Positions 1 to 8,656 of a stretch of 36,866 nt of DNA are shown one piece after another (positions within the stretch are counted from its first letter, which is position 1; every line of letters starts with the position of its first letter). Both the position numbers and the translations under genes were made by a program. The notes under the pieces were generated by a model. That model was given only the letters and a program-made list of their open reading frames with translations, ran no database searches and had not been told where the DNA came from. The stretch is taken from NCBI GenBank assembly GCA_012521395.1, contig JAAYML010000039.1, positions 1 through 36,866 on the forward strand, in the 5' to 3' direction. The DNA is from Candidatus Epulonipiscium sp. (lineage in GTDB: Bacteria; Bacillota; Clostridia; Lachnospirales; Defluviitaleaceae).

Positions 1-639
1 AAAGAAAAGATTAAAGACTTTATATCAAACATTTTGTTTTTTGTAGTGGCCTTTGGGGTGACACTTTTCATCTTTAATTATAAGGGTTTTGGCTTTAACA
101 ATAGTGACAAGATGATTATTCAAATTATAGAGTTTTTATTAATGTATCCGATAGTTCTTTTTATCATTGGTTTGTTAATGGCTCTGTTAGTGTTCTTGTT
201 GGCAATCCTTAAAAGCATTATCAATAAAATTTTAGGAAAAGATTCAGGGAAGAGATATTTTTCAGATACTTTCAGGAGTAATTTTGCAAGAAAAAATAAG
301 ATTAAACTCGTACTGGCAGATGATAAAATGACAGTTTTATATGAGTATCTTGAGGTTGCACCGGATTTGACCACAGTTGCTTATGGCATCGATACCATTT
401 ATTATTCAGATATTAAAAGAATTGTTTATACTCCGGCAGATTTTTATATACATATTTATTGCAAGTATACATTTAATAAGACATTAAGCGATTATAACAG
501 AATATATAAGACCTATGACCATGAAGGCTGGTATAATTTTTGTTTATTATTTGAAGATGCAGAGGGTTTTTTAAAGGACTTAGCCTTAAAAGCTAATTTT
601 CAAATTGAAAAGATTTACGACGAAAAATATGATTTATAA
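1..639 (+). CDS. membrane protein of unknown function, 5'-truncated by window edge
   Basis: The reading frame is open from base 1, reading KEKIKDFISNI before the first possible start (TTG at 34), so the true start probably lies upstream of the window. The visible part has two hydrophobic segments, roughly bases 31-90 and 110-205 (the second rich in I, L and F, as in PIVLFIIGLLMALLVFLL). A soluble domain of about 130 residues follows, with alternating beta-like and charged stretches ending in KIYDEKYDL. Two membrane helices followed by a cytoplasmic domain resembles YcxB-like or bacterial PH-like membrane proteins, but I recognise no diagnostic motif. The following pyr operon has its own promoter, so this gene is probably not part of it. 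The existence of the gene is fairly secure; its function is unknown. Confidence 0.7.
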   Translation, partial: KEKIKDFISNILFFVVAFGVTLFIFNYKGFGFNNSDKMIIQIIEFLLMYPIVLFIIGLLMALLVFLLAILKSIINKILGKDSGKRYFSDTFRSNFARKNKIKLVLADDKMTVLYEYLEVAPDLTTVAYGIDTIYYSDIKRIVYTPADFYIHIYCKYTFNKTLSDYNRIYKTYDHEGWYNFCLLFEDAEGFLKDLALKANFQIEKIYDEKYDL

Positions 640-909
640 GCTTAAGATTAGCTAAGATATATTTTATTTATTATTTTAAGATGACTTAGATTTATTAAAG
701 AATATATTCTTTTTAAGGTGGAATAATTCAATAAAAAAATTAATAAAGCAAAACATGCATTATAAAATATATGTAGTAGCTTTGATCTGGTTTGTCAAGC
801 CGATGGAATTACTTTAATACAATATTAAGTTATGAATTACATTCTTTATTAAAAAATAGAAATCTAAAAAGTCTAAAAATAAAAACATATACTAATTTCT
901 TAAACTTCG
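640..909. other. AT-rich intergenic stretch without recognisable gene
   Basis: This lies between the first gene and the pyr promoter. I see no ORF with a ribosome binding site and no strong GC-containing hairpin with a T-run. Only weak AT palindromes around 640-720 are visible, so no terminator for the upstream gene can be called with confidence. Confidence 0.5.
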
Positions 910-938
910 TTGACAAAGTATATTGACCGTGATATGAT
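910..938 (+). promoter_or_regulatory. sigma-A promoter of the pyr operon
   Basis: A perfect -35 TTGACA at 910-915 is followed after 17 bases by TATGAT at 933-938, one base from the -10 consensus. Transcription would start near 945, giving a leader of about 300 nt before pyrB. This is the best-looking promoter in the window. Confidence 0.85.
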
Positions 939-980
939 TATTGAGATAATAAATAAGGCAACAGATAGGTAACTTACTCG

Positions 981-1026
981 AACGCATATTAACCTTTAAT
1001 TTGGTCCTGTGAGGCCGGAAAGGAAG
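981..1026 (+). promoter_or_regulatory. PyrR-binding loop (anti-antiterminator) of the pyr leader
   Basis: The outer stem pairs CCTTT (993-997) with AAAGG (1019-1023). The inner stem pairs GGTC (1003-1006) with GGCC (1013-1016) and carries the hexaloop CTGTGA (1007-1012), which fits the CNGNGA loop recognised by PyrR in Bacillus pyr leaders. From family knowledge, PyrR bound to UMP or UTP stabilises this structure and lowers expression. The upstream sequence AACGCAT (981-987) can pair either with ATGCG (1034-1038) or with TGCGTT (1048-1053), giving alternative folds. AAAGGAAG (1019-1026) is also a good Shine-Dalgarno, and its AAAGG lies inside the outer stem. pyrR itself is not in the window. 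Confidence 0.8.
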
Positions 1027-1030
1027 AGTG

Positions 1031-1058
1031 AAGATGCGAGACATCGGTGCGTTTTTTT
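1031..1058 (+). terminator. candidate first attenuator terminator of the pyr leader
   Basis: AAGATGCG (1031-1038) can pair with TGCGTTTT (1048-1055), including G-U pairs, around a 9-base loop, followed directly by a run of seven T ending at 1058. The stem is weak. Its position just downstream of the PyrR loop, with the T-run, is what a PyrR attenuator needs. The alternative pairing of 1034-1038 with 983-987 would prevent it. Confidence 0.5.
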
Positions 1059-1219
1059 ATTATGTAAAAAATCAATATAATCAAGTTGTAACTTGTGGAA
1101 ATATGGGGGTAGAACCAGCTTTTGTTTTAGATTTTCTACCTGCTTTTATATTTCCATTTTTATTATTACCAATTAAAAGCAATAAAGAGAATAATTATTC
1201 TCTTTATTGCTTTTTTTAA
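1034..1219 (+). CDS. possible pyr leader peptide (61 codons)
   Basis: ATG at 1034 lies 7 nt after AAAGGAAG. The frame runs 61 codons to TAA at 1217-1219, just past the strong terminator hairpin at 1175-1217. The product would be hydrophobic and F/Y-rich, with no family I recognise. The arrangement recalls the E. coli pyrL leader peptide, whose reading frame also spans the attenuator. The Shine-Dalgarno is part of the PyrR-binding stem, so PyrR binding would hide it. A chance ORF in AT-rich DNA is a real alternative. GTG at 1028 is an alternative start but sits too close to the ribosome binding site. Confidence 0.3.
   Translation: MRDIGAFFYYVKNQYNQVVTCGNMGVEPAFVLDFLPAFIFPFLLLPIKSNKENNYSLYCFF
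1096..1161 (+). promoter_or_regulatory. large nested leader hairpin
   Basis: TGGAAATAT (1096-1104) is the exact complement of ATATTTCCA (1148-1156). Inside it GGTAGAA (1108-1114) is the exact complement of TTCTACC (1134-1140). The outer stem is followed by TTTTTATTATT, so this could act as a second, weaker terminator or as a structural partner in attenuation. I do not recognise it as a named riboswitch. Confidence 0.5.
1175..1217 (+). terminator. strong terminator hairpin immediately before pyrB
   Basis: The segment 1175-1214 is a perfect 20+20 base inverted repeat (left arm starts AAAAGCAATAAAGAG) closed by a small AATT loop and followed by a T-run to 1217. It sits 11 bases before the pyrB Shine-Dalgarno AAAGGAGG (1229-1236), with no gene between promoter and hairpin except the possible leader ORF. 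It must therefore be an attenuator rather than an end-of-operon terminator. Confidence 0.8.
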
Positions 1220-1244
1220 TGAAATCAAAAAAGGAGGAAATTAA

Positions 1245-2243
1245 ATGTTGGAAAATAAGGACTTGTTAGGAATCAGGTATTTAAGTCCTTTTGAAATTTT
1301 GTCTATTATCCATACGGCAGAAAAAATGAAGTTGAAGATAGATAATAAAAAATTAAGAGAAAATATCCTTGAAAATTATAATATCGTTACTCTTTTTTAT
1401 GAAAACAGTACGAGAACAAAAATGTCATTTTCCATGGCTGGTAAGTATCTTGGAGCAAAGGTGACTGACCTGGGCGTTGCAACCAGCAGCGTTAATAAGG
1501 GTGAAAGTTTAATAGATACGGGAATCACACTGGATCAAATGGGTTTTGATATAATGGTTATCCGTCATAGTATGTCAGGGACGGCTAATCTGTTAGCAAG
1601 AAATGTTAAGGCCTCTGTTATTAATGCCGGTGATGGAATCAATGAACATCCGACACAAGCCTTATTAGACCTTTTTACGATATATGAAAAGAAAAAGAAC
1701 TTTCAGGATTTAAAAGTAGCAATTATTGGAGATATCGTTCACAGCCGGGTAGCAAGAAGCAATATCTTTGGCCTGAAGAAATTAGGTGCCGAAGTGGTTG
1801 TATGTGGTCCGGCGACCTTAGTGGATAAAAATATTGAATGTCTTGGGGCAAAGGTAACAACGGATATAAAAGAAGCACTGAAAGATGCAGATGTGGTGAT
1901 GGGGCTGCGTATTCAGCTTGAAAGACAAAAAGGTGGCCTTTTCCCTGACCTTAGAGAATATAGTCAAACCTTTGGTGTCAATAAAGAGTTAATGCAATAT
2001 GCCAAAGAAGATGCTATTCTTTTACATCCTGGTCCAGTGAACCGGGGGGTAGAATTAACAACTGAGCTTATTGACGGGGAACAGTCTTTGATTCATGAAC
2101 AGGTGAAAAATGGCGTTGCGGTTAGAATGGCTATAATAGATCTATTAATGGAAAGGAGAAAGAAAGATGAAGTTACTGATACAAAATGGCCGGCTTCTGG
2201 ATCCCTTGTCCAGGACGGATGGGAAAAAAGATATATTGGTTGA
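1245..2243 (+). CDS. pyrB: aspartate carbamoyltransferase catalytic subunit
   Basis: It joins carbamoyl phosphate and aspartate to give N-carbamoyl-aspartate, the committed step of pyrimidine synthesis. The carbamoyl-phosphate motif STRT sits in ENSTRTKMSFSMAG; further landmarks are HPTQALLDLFTI, GDIVHSRVARSN, MGLRIQLERQ and LLHPGPVNRGVE. ATG 1245 is preceded by AAAGGAGG. The core family fold ends near residue 306, but this frame continues to 332 because its stop lies 77 bases inside pyrC. That gives an extra basic/acidic tail of about 25 residues not expected in the family (usually about 305-311). No regulatory pyrI follows, so control is expected at the leader rather than by ATCase allostery. 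Confidence 0.96.
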   Translation: MLENKDLLGIRYLSPFEILSIIHTAEKMKLKIDNKKLRENILENYNIVTLFYENSTRTKMSFSMAGKYLGAKVTDLGVATSSVNKGESLIDTGITLDQMGFDIMVIRHSMSGTANLLARNVKASVINAGDGINEHPTQALLDLFTIYEKKKNFQDLKVAIIGDIVHSRVARSNIFGLKKLGAEVVVCGPATLVDKNIECLGAKVTTDIKEALKDADVVMGLRIQLERQKGGLFPDLREYSQTFGVNKELMQYAKEDAILLHPGPVNRGVELTTELIDGEQSLIHEQVKNGVAVRMAIIDLLMERRKKDEVTDTKWPASGSLVQDGWEKRYIG

Positions 2244-3456
2244 GGACGGGAAAATCATAGCTCTTGCAGATAAGATAGAAGATTCGGCAGACAGAATCAT
2301 CGATGCAGAAGGTCTATGGGTTACACCAGGTCTTATTGATGTCCATGTACATCTAAGAGAGCCTGGTTATGAATATAAAGAAACGATAAAAACCGGGAGC
2401 AGGGCAGCAGCAAAAGGAGGTTTTACTACCATATGCTGTATGCCAAATACCAATCCGGTGATTGACAATGAAATTCTTGTAGAATATATAAAGATGAAAG
2501 CAGAAAGAGAAGCACTTGTGAATGTTCTTCCTATTGGCAGTATTACCAAAGGACAAAAAGGAGAAGAGCTTTCTAATATTGGGAAAATGGTAGAAGCAGG
2601 GATATGTGCCATTAGTGAGGACGGCAAATCGGTGGAGAATGCAGGTCTATTAAAGAAAGCAATGAAATATGCAAGTATGTATAATATTCCTGTCTTGTCT
2701 CATTGTGAAGATAAAAGTCTTGCTGGAGACGGGGTAATGAATGCAGGAGAAATGGCTCAGCGATTAGGGATGAAAGGCATCAGTGCAGATTCTGAAGAGG
2801 TAATTGTAGCCAGAGACATCATCTTAGGCCGTAGTACAGGGGTGAAACTTCATATTTGCCATATTAGTACAGCAGGTAGTGTACAGTTGATTAAAGAAGC
2901 TAAGATGCGGGGTGAAAAGGTAACTGCTGAAGTTTGTCCACATCATTTTTCTCTTACAGATGAAGCGGTAGAAGGCTATGATGCCAATACCAAAATGAAT
3001 CCGCCTTTAAGGAGTAAAAAGGATGTAGAAAGCATTAAACAAGCCTTAAAAGAAAACATTATAGAAATTATTGCTACAGATCATGCACCCCATCATATCG
3101 ATGAAAAAAATTGTGAATATGATAAGGCAGCCTTTGGCATTGTAGGTTTAGAAACAGCTGTGGCTTTAGGAATTACGCATCTGGTTGAAGAAGGGGTATT
3201 AAGCCCTCTGGAATTGATAGAAAAAATGAGTACAAATCCTGCAAAGCTTTTGGGAATCAATAAAGGTTCTTTAGAAACAGGAAAAATTGCAGACATCACT
3301 CTCATTGACCCTAATGAGGAATACGTGATTGATGTAAACCATTTTGAATCAAAGAGTAAAAACTCTCCTTTTCACGGTTATAAGGTTAAAGGAAGGGTTA
3401 AATATACTATTGTAGCTGGAAAGATTGTTTTAGATAATGGGGAAATTGTTGATTAG
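2167..3456 (+). CDS. pyrC: dihydroorotase, type I
   Basis: This zinc amidohydrolase cyclises carbamoyl-aspartate to dihydroorotate. The metal-binding HxH is in DVHVHLREPGYEYKET, and further ligand motifs are LSHCED, HICHIST and ATDHAPH. The substrate-loop region CMPNTNP is intact. The length of 429 residues matches Bacillus-type PyrC. At the position of a carboxylated lysine in some relatives it reads SEDG, resembling Bacillus-type enzymes that use an acidic residue. ATG 2167 follows GGAAAGGAGAAAG, located within the end of pyrB, so translation is probably coupled to pyrB. Confidence 0.96.
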   Translation: MKLLIQNGRLLDPLSRTDGKKDILVEDGKIIALADKIEDSADRIIDAEGLWVTPGLIDVHVHLREPGYEYKETIKTGSRAAAKGGFTTICCMPNTNPVIDNEILVEYIKMKAEREALVNVLPIGSITKGQKGEELSNIGKMVEAGICAISEDGKSVENAGLLKKAMKYASMYNIPVLSHCEDKSLAGDGVMNAGEMAQRLGMKGISADSEEVIVARDIILGRSTGVKLHICHISTAGSVQLIKEAKMRGEKVTAEVCPHHFSLTDEAVEGYDANTKMNPPLRSKKDVESIKQALKENIIEIIATDHAPHHIDEKNCEYDKAAFGIVGLETAVALGITHLVEEGVLSPLELIEKMSTNPAKLLGINKGSLETGKIADITLIDPNEEYVIDVNHFESKSKNSPFHGYKVKGRVKYTIVAGKIVLDNGEIVD

Positions 3457-3471
3457 AAGGGGAGGATAAGG

Positions 3472-4398
3472 ATGATAGACAGACTAATCCATCAGATAGA
3501 AATGAAAGAAAATCCTACAGTTGTAGGGTTGGATCCAAGATTAGATTTTGTACCCGCTTTTATAAAAGAAGAAGCTTATGAAAGCTGGGGTAAGACTCCA
3601 AAGGCAGCCGCCTGGGCTTTCTTAAAATATAATAAAGCCATCATTGATGCTGTATATGATTTAGTACCGGCAGTTAAACCTCAGGTAGCGATGTATGAAC
3701 AATTTGGACCGGAAGGTATTCAAGCTTATATTGATACTATTCTTTATGCTAAAGAAAAAGGACTTATTGTCATTGGAGACATAAAAAGAAGCGATATTGC
3801 TTCCACGGCAGAAGCTTATGCCGATGGGCATATTGGAAAAGTTAAAGTAGAAGATGAAGCCTTTGAAGTTTATCATGAAGATAGCATTACCCTTAATCCT
3901 TATTTAGGTTATGATTCCATAGAACCTTATATTAAGCACTGTAAGGATTATGATAAGGGCTTATTTATCCTGGTTAAAACCTCTAATCCCAACAGTGGAG
4001 AGATTCAGGATTTAGACTTAGGGGGAGAAAAGCTTTACGAAAGAGTGGGCAAGTTGGTTTCTGACTGGGGTAAGGAGTTAATAGGGAAAAAAGGTTATAG
4101 TCAGGTAGGTGCTGTCGTTGGAGCAACTCATCCTGAACAGGCAAAAAGACTTAGGGAACTTATGCCTCATACTTTTTTCCTGGTGCCGGGTTATGGTGCC
4201 CAGGGGGCTACAGCTAAAGACCTGGCGGTTTGTTTTGATAAGAATGGCTTGGGGGCTATTGTAAATTCATCCAGAGGAATTATTGCTGCTTATAAATTGG
4301 ATAAATACAAAAAAGATTATAGTGAAAAAGAATTTGCGCTTGCTTCAAGACAAGCAGTTATTGATATGAAAAAAGATTTGCAGGGGGCATTCGCATGA
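3472..4398 (+). CDS. pyrF: orotidine 5'-phosphate decarboxylase, type 2
   Basis: It decarboxylates OMP to UMP, the last step of the pathway. The type 2 (long, about 305 residues) form is indicated by VVGLDPRLDFVP at the N-terminus, the catalytic Asp-Lys-Asp region in GDIKRSDIASTAEAY, LNPYLGYDSIEPY, KTSNPNSGEIQDL, VGATHPEQA and the phosphate-binding PGYGAQGATAKDL. ATG 3472 follows GGGGAGGATAAGG 15 bases after the pyrC stop. Its stop overlaps the carA start by four bases (ATGA). Confidence 0.96.
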   Translation: MIDRLIHQIEMKENPTVVGLDPRLDFVPAFIKEEAYESWGKTPKAAAWAFLKYNKAIIDAVYDLVPAVKPQVAMYEQFGPEGIQAYIDTILYAKEKGLIVIGDIKRSDIASTAEAYADGHIGKVKVEDEAFEVYHEDSITLNPYLGYDSIEPYIKHCKDYDKGLFILVKTSNPNSGEIQDLDLGGEKLYERVGKLVSDWGKELIGKKGYSQVGAVVGATHPEQAKRLRELMPHTFFLVPGYGAQGATAKDLAVCFDKNGLGAIVNSSRGIIAAYKLDKYKKDYSEKEFALASRQAVIDMKKDLQGAFA

Positions 4399-5450
4399 GA
4401 GCAAAATTGATTTTAGAAGATGGTACAACCTTTAATGGAAATGCCTTTGGTTATATGAAAGAAGCGGTTGGGGAAGTTGTATTTAATACGCAAATGACAG
4501 GTTATCAGGAGTTATTGACAGATCCCTCTTATTATGGACAAATTGTTGCCATGACTTATCCTCTCATCGGTAATTATGGTATCAATTTAGAAGATATAGA
4601 ATCTGAAACGGTTAAGGTGAAGGGGCTTATTGTAAGAGAAAAAGCAGATTTTCCGAACAACTGGCGTTGTGAAATGGAATTGGACGGATATTTAAAACAA
4701 AATAAAGTGATTGGAATTGAAGGTATAGATACCAGAGCTTTGACGAAAATTTTAAGTAAAAAAGGAACCATGAGAGGTATTATTACAGTAAGAGATTTAA
4801 CAGCTAGTCAAATTGAACAAAAAATAAGGAGCTATCACAATATTAATGCCGTTTTAGAAGTGACTACAAAAGAAAAATATGTCATAGAAGCTAAAGGGCA
4901 CCATATTGCTATAATCGATTTTGGAGTTAAACAAAGTATTATCGAATGTTTAAAGGAAAGAAATTGTGCGATGACAGTTTTTCCTGCGGGAACAACTCCG
5001 GAAGAGATATTAGAAAGTAATCCTCATGGAATTTTGTTATCTAATGGTCCGGGAAATCCTTGTGATATTTCTTGGGCAGTAGAAAATATTAAAAAGCTTA
5101 TTGGTAAAAAACCCATATTAGCTTTGGATTTGGGTTGTCAACTTTTAGCTCTGGCGCTTGGGGGCACAGTTAAAAAGCATGGACACAGAGGTGCAAATCA
5201 TCCGGTTAAAGATTTAGGAACAAACAAAATTCTTATAACAACTCAAAATCATTCTTATGGTATAGAAGAATTGCCAGGAGATACGATAAAGACTCATGTC
5301 AATATCAATGATGATACGATAGAAGGTTTTGTGCATAAAGATTTACCTCTTTTTGGGGTTCAATTCTATCCCGGGAACAGAGATATTGGCAATATTTATA
5401 GCTGCTTTATCAGAGCAATGGAGGGAGAATCAGTATGCCAAGGGATTTGA
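4395..5450 (+). CDS. carA: carbamoyl-phosphate synthase small subunit with degenerate glutaminase site
   Basis: The normal role is to hydrolyse glutamine and pass ammonia to CarB. The N-terminal CPSase_sm_chain domain is typical ([21 protein letters not shown]). The C-terminal class I amidotransferase domain is recognisable ([37 protein letters not shown]) but its catalytic residues are gone. The nucleophile motif GICLGHQ is here ALDLGCQ, placing Asp245 where Cys belongs. The His-Glu pair of QFHPE is here QFYPG (Tyr325, Gly327). The glutamine-contacting NHGF is NHSY. The frame is intact at 351 residues, so this is not a simple pseudogene. I infer a structural subunit of an ammonia-dependent synthetase. 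ATG 4395 overlaps the pyrF stop by 4 nt; the gene end overlaps carB by 16 nt. Confidence 0.93.
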   Translation: MRAKLILEDGTTFNGNAFGYMKEAVGEVVFNTQMTGYQELLTDPSYYGQIVAMTYPLIGNYGINLEDIESETVKVKGLIVREKADFPNNWRCEMELDGYLKQNKVIGIEGIDTRALTKILSKKGTMRGIITVRDLTASQIEQKIRSYHNINAVLEVTTKEKYVIEAKGHHIAIIDFGVKQSIIECLKERNCAMTVFPAGTTPEEILESNPHGILLSNGPGNPCDISWAVENIKKLIGKKPILALDLGCQLLALALGGTVKKHGHRGANHPVKDLGTNKILITTQNHSYGIEELPGDTIKTHVNINDDTIEGFVHKDLPLFGVQFYPGNRDIGNIYSCFIRAMEGESVCQGI

Positions 5451-8400
5451 GTATAAAAAAGGTAATGGTTATAGGTTCTGGCCCTATTGTAATAGGTCAG
5501 GCGGCAGAATTTGATTACTCTGGAACTCAGGCTTGTCAGGCTTTAAGGGAAGAAGGCGTAGAAGTTGTGCTTATCAATAGCAATCCGGCAACCATTATGA
5601 CGGATAAGGAAATGGCAGATAGTATTTATATCGAACCCATCACCATTGAAGCGATTGAACGGATTATTGAAAAAGAAAGACCAGACAGTCTGCTGGCAGG
5701 TATGGGCGGTCAGACAGGCTTAAATATGGCTGTAGAACTTTATGATAAAGGTATTCTTGATAAATATGGTGTAAGAATTATTGGGACTTCCATAGAGTCC
5801 ATTAAAGAAGGAGAAGACAGAGAAGGCTTTAAAAAATTAATGGAAAAAATAGGCCAGCCTGTTGTAGAAAGTGCCATTGTCACTAATGTAGAAGATGGAA
5901 TAAAATTTGCTGAAAAAATTGGCTATCCTCTGATTGTACGTCCTGCTTATACCTTAGGAGGGACAGGAGGCGGAATTGCCAATAATGTGGAAGAACTAAA
6001 AGAAATACTGGCCCATGGATTACATTTAAGTCGTGTAGGCCAGGTACTTCTTGAAAGAAGTATTAAGGGTTGGAAAGAAATAGAATACGAAGTGATTCGG
6101 GATGAAGACGGTAATCGTATTGTCGTATGTAATATGGAAAACATCGATCCTGTAGGGGTACATACAGGGGACAGTATTGTGGTTGCCCCATGTCAGACCT
6201 TATCGGAGAAAGAAAATAAAATGTTAAGCAACGCTGCTTTGGATATTATTGATGCAGTTGGGATTAAAGGAGGCTGTAATGTACAATTTGCTCTTAATCC
6301 CGAAAGTTTTGAATATGCCGTAATAGAGATTAATCCAAGAGTGAGTCGTTCTTCTGCTCTGGCTTCAAAAGCTACGGGTTATCCCATTGCAAAAGTAGCA
6401 ACAAAGATCGCTTTAGGATATCGGTTAGATGAGATTAAAAATAGTGTAACAGGCAAGACTTATGCTTGTTCTGAACCTACTATAGACTATGTGGTTATAA
6501 AAATACCAAAATGGCCTTTTGACAAATTCCATGGAGCAAAACGTTCACTGGGAACTAAAATGATGGCAACTGGGGAAGTCATGGCTATAGGAAATAACTT
6601 CGAAGCAGCTCTTTTAAAGGGTATTCGTTCTTTAGAAATAGGTCAGTATTCATTAAATAAGAAATCTTCTTCAGGAAGAAGTTTGGACGAGTTAAAGAAA
6701 AGGGTGCAGGTTCCTGATGATGAAAGAATTTTTGATCTGGCAGAAATGTTAAGAAGAAGCTACCGGGTGGAAAAAGTGTGTAAAATTACAGGAATGGATC
6801 CTTTCTTTGTGGAAAAAATTAAGTGGATTGTAGAGCAGGAAGAAAATTTAAAGCAAATGCAGCCAGAAGATTTAACAAAAGAATATCTTTATCTGCTAAA
6901 GAAAAAAGGTTTTTCTGATAAAGGTATTGCTGATCTTATGGGGGTTAGTCCACAACTTATTTATCAGTTAAGAGAAAAATGGGATATCCGTCCTGTCTAT
7001 AAGATGGTAGATACTTGTGCAGGGGAATTTGATGCTGAATCGCCTTATTACTATTCTACTTATGATGAATATGATGAAGTAGAAGTTTCCAATAAGAAAA
7101 AAGTGATGGTTATAGGTTCTGGTCCCATTAGAATTGGACAAGGAATAGAATTTGACTATTGTTCTGTTCACAGCATTTTGTCCTTGAAGAAAGCGGGCAT
7201 TGAAACCATTATTGTTAACAATAATCCGGAAACCGTCAGTACGGATTTTAATATATCAGACAAGTTGTATTTTGAACCTTTAACAGAAGAAGATGTTTTA
7301 AATATTGTGGAAAAAGAAAAGCCTGACGGAGTAATTCTCCAGTTTGGGGGGCAAACAGCCATCAAATTAGCTAAATTCTTTAGAGAGATGAATATACCCA
7401 TTTTAGGGACAAAACCAGAACAAATCGATATGGCAGAAGACAGGGAAAAGTTTGATGCGCTTTTAGAAGAGCTCAAGATTAAACGGCCTAAAGGTAAGGC
7501 AGTCTGGACTCTTGAAGAAGGTCTGGAGGAAGCCGGGGAATTAGGTTATCCGGTACTGGTTCGTCCTTCATATGTTTTGGGCGGACAAGGCATGGAAATT
7601 ACCTATTCTGAAGAAGAATTAAAGCAGTATTTGGGAGAGGCTTTTGAAAGAGATTCTAAAAATCCTGTCCTCATTGACAGATATTTGCTTGGAAGAGAAA
7701 TTGAAGTGGATGCGATATGTGATGGTAAAGACATTTTAATCCCTGGCATTATGGAACATTTAGAAAGGGCTGGGATACATTCAGGAGACAGTATTACCAT
7801 TTATCCAAGTCAAAACATTTCTAAGGAAATTAAAGAAAAAATTTTAGATTATACAAAAAGGATTTCTCTTGCTTTAAATGTTATCGGTATGGTAAACATT
7901 CAATTTATAGAATATGAAAATGAATTGTATATTATCGAAGTTAATCCCCGTTCAAGCCGTACAGTTCCTTATATTAGTAAGGTGACAGGGGTACCTGTTA
8001 TTGATATTGCAACAAGAGTGATGCTGGGAGAAAGTTTAAAAGATATAGGTTATGGTACAGACCTGTATAAAGAAGCAGAATTAATTGCCGTTAAAGTTCC
8101 TGTTTTTTCAACAGAAAAGCTGCCTATGGTAGAGGTAAGTTTAGGACCTGAAATGCGTTCTACAGGAGAAGTCCTGGGGGTTGGTAAAACACTCGAAGAA
8201 GCTCTGTACAAAGGCTTTTTAGCAGCAGGTATCAAAATTCCTAAAGGAAATGGCACAATTCTTGCTACCATTAAGCCTTATGACCAGGAAGAATTTTTGC
8301 CTATAGCTAAGGCTTTTGCAGACTACGGCTACCGCTTTATAGCAACAGAAGGAACAGCAAAGCTACTGGAAAAAGCCAATATTCCAGTATCCGAGGTAAA

Positions 8401-8656
8401 AAAGATTAGTGAAGGTGTTCCTAATATATTAGATATTATAAGAAGCGGTATGATTGATATGGTCATTAATACACCGACCAAAGGCAATGATTCCAGAAGA
8501 GACGGTTTCAGGATAAGAAGAGCAGCCATTGAAGCCTCTGTAGATTTATTTACTTCTTTAGATACAGTTAAAGCTTTACTTAAGGTGATGGATTCAAAGA
8601 TCAGTTTTAATGATATTGAGGTATATAACCTGGGAGGAAGTCATGAAAGAAATTAA
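5435..8656 (+). CDS. carB: carbamoyl-phosphate synthase large subunit
   Basis: It makes carbamoyl phosphate from bicarbonate, ammonia and two ATP. Full-length (1073 residues) with the usual order: first ATP-grasp domain ([32 protein letters not shown]), oligomerisation domain (about 400-550), second ATP-grasp domain ([32 protein letters not shown]) and the C-terminal MGS-like allosteric domain ([26 protein letters not shown]). That end is closer to Bacillus PyrAB than to E. coli CarB and suggests nucleotide feedback control. No catalytic residue I checked is altered, in contrast to its partner CarA. ATG 5435 lies 16 nt inside carA, preceded by GGAGGGAG. Confidence 0.97.
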   Translation: MPRDLSIKKVMVIGSGPIVIGQAAEFDYSGTQACQALREEGVEVVLINSNPATIMTDKEMADSIYIEPITIEAIERIIEKERPDSLLAGMGGQTGLNMAVELYDKGILDKYGVRIIGTSIESIKEGEDREGFKKLMEKIGQPVVESAIVTNVEDGIKFAEKIGYPLIVRPAYTLGGTGGGIANNVEELKEILAHGLHLSRVGQVLLERSIKGWKEIEYEVIRDEDGNRIVVCNMENIDPVGVHTGDSIVVAPCQTLSEKENKMLSNAALDIIDAVGIKGGCNVQFALNPESFEYAVIEINPRVSRSSALASKATGYPIAKVATKIALGYRLDEIKNSVTGKTYACSEPTIDYVVIKIPKWPFDKFHGAKRSLGTKMMATGEVMAIGNNFEAALLKGIRSLEIGQYSLNKKSSSGRSLDELKKRVQVPDDERIFDLAEMLRRSYRVEKVCKITGMDPFFVEKIKWIVEQEENLKQMQPEDLTKEYLYLLKKKGFSDKGIADLMGVSPQLIYQLREKWDIRPVYKMVDTCAGEFDAESPYYYSTYDEYDEVEVSNKKKVMVIGSGPIRIGQGIEFDYCSVHSILSLKKAGIETIIVNNNPETVSTDFNISDKLYFEPLTEEDVLNIVEKEKPDGVILQFGGQTAIKLAKFFREMNIPILGTKPEQIDMAEDREKFDALLEELKIKRPKGKAVWTLEEGLEEAGELGYPVLVRPSYVLGGQGMEITYSEEELKQYLGEAFERDSKNPVLIDRYLLGREIEVDAICDGKDILIPGIMEHLERAGIHSGDSITIYPSQNISKEIKEKILDYTKRISLALNVIGMVNIQFIEYENELYIIEVNPRSSRTVPYISKVTGVPVIDIATRVMLGESLKDIGYGTDLYKEAELIAVKVPVFSTEKLPMVEVSLGPEMRSTGEVLGVGKTLEEALYKGFLAAGIKIPKGNGTILATIKPYDQEEFLPIAKAFADYGYRFIATEGTAKLLEKANIPVSEVKKISEGVPNILDIIRSGMIDMVINTPTKGNDSRRDGFRIRRAAIEASVDLFTSLDTVKALLKVMDSKISFNDIEVYNLGGSHERN

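Noticed and set aside
4395-5450. carA as a pseudogene
   Set aside because: The frame is complete and the N-terminal domain, fold motifs and start/stop overlaps with neighbours are preserved; only catalytic residues changed.
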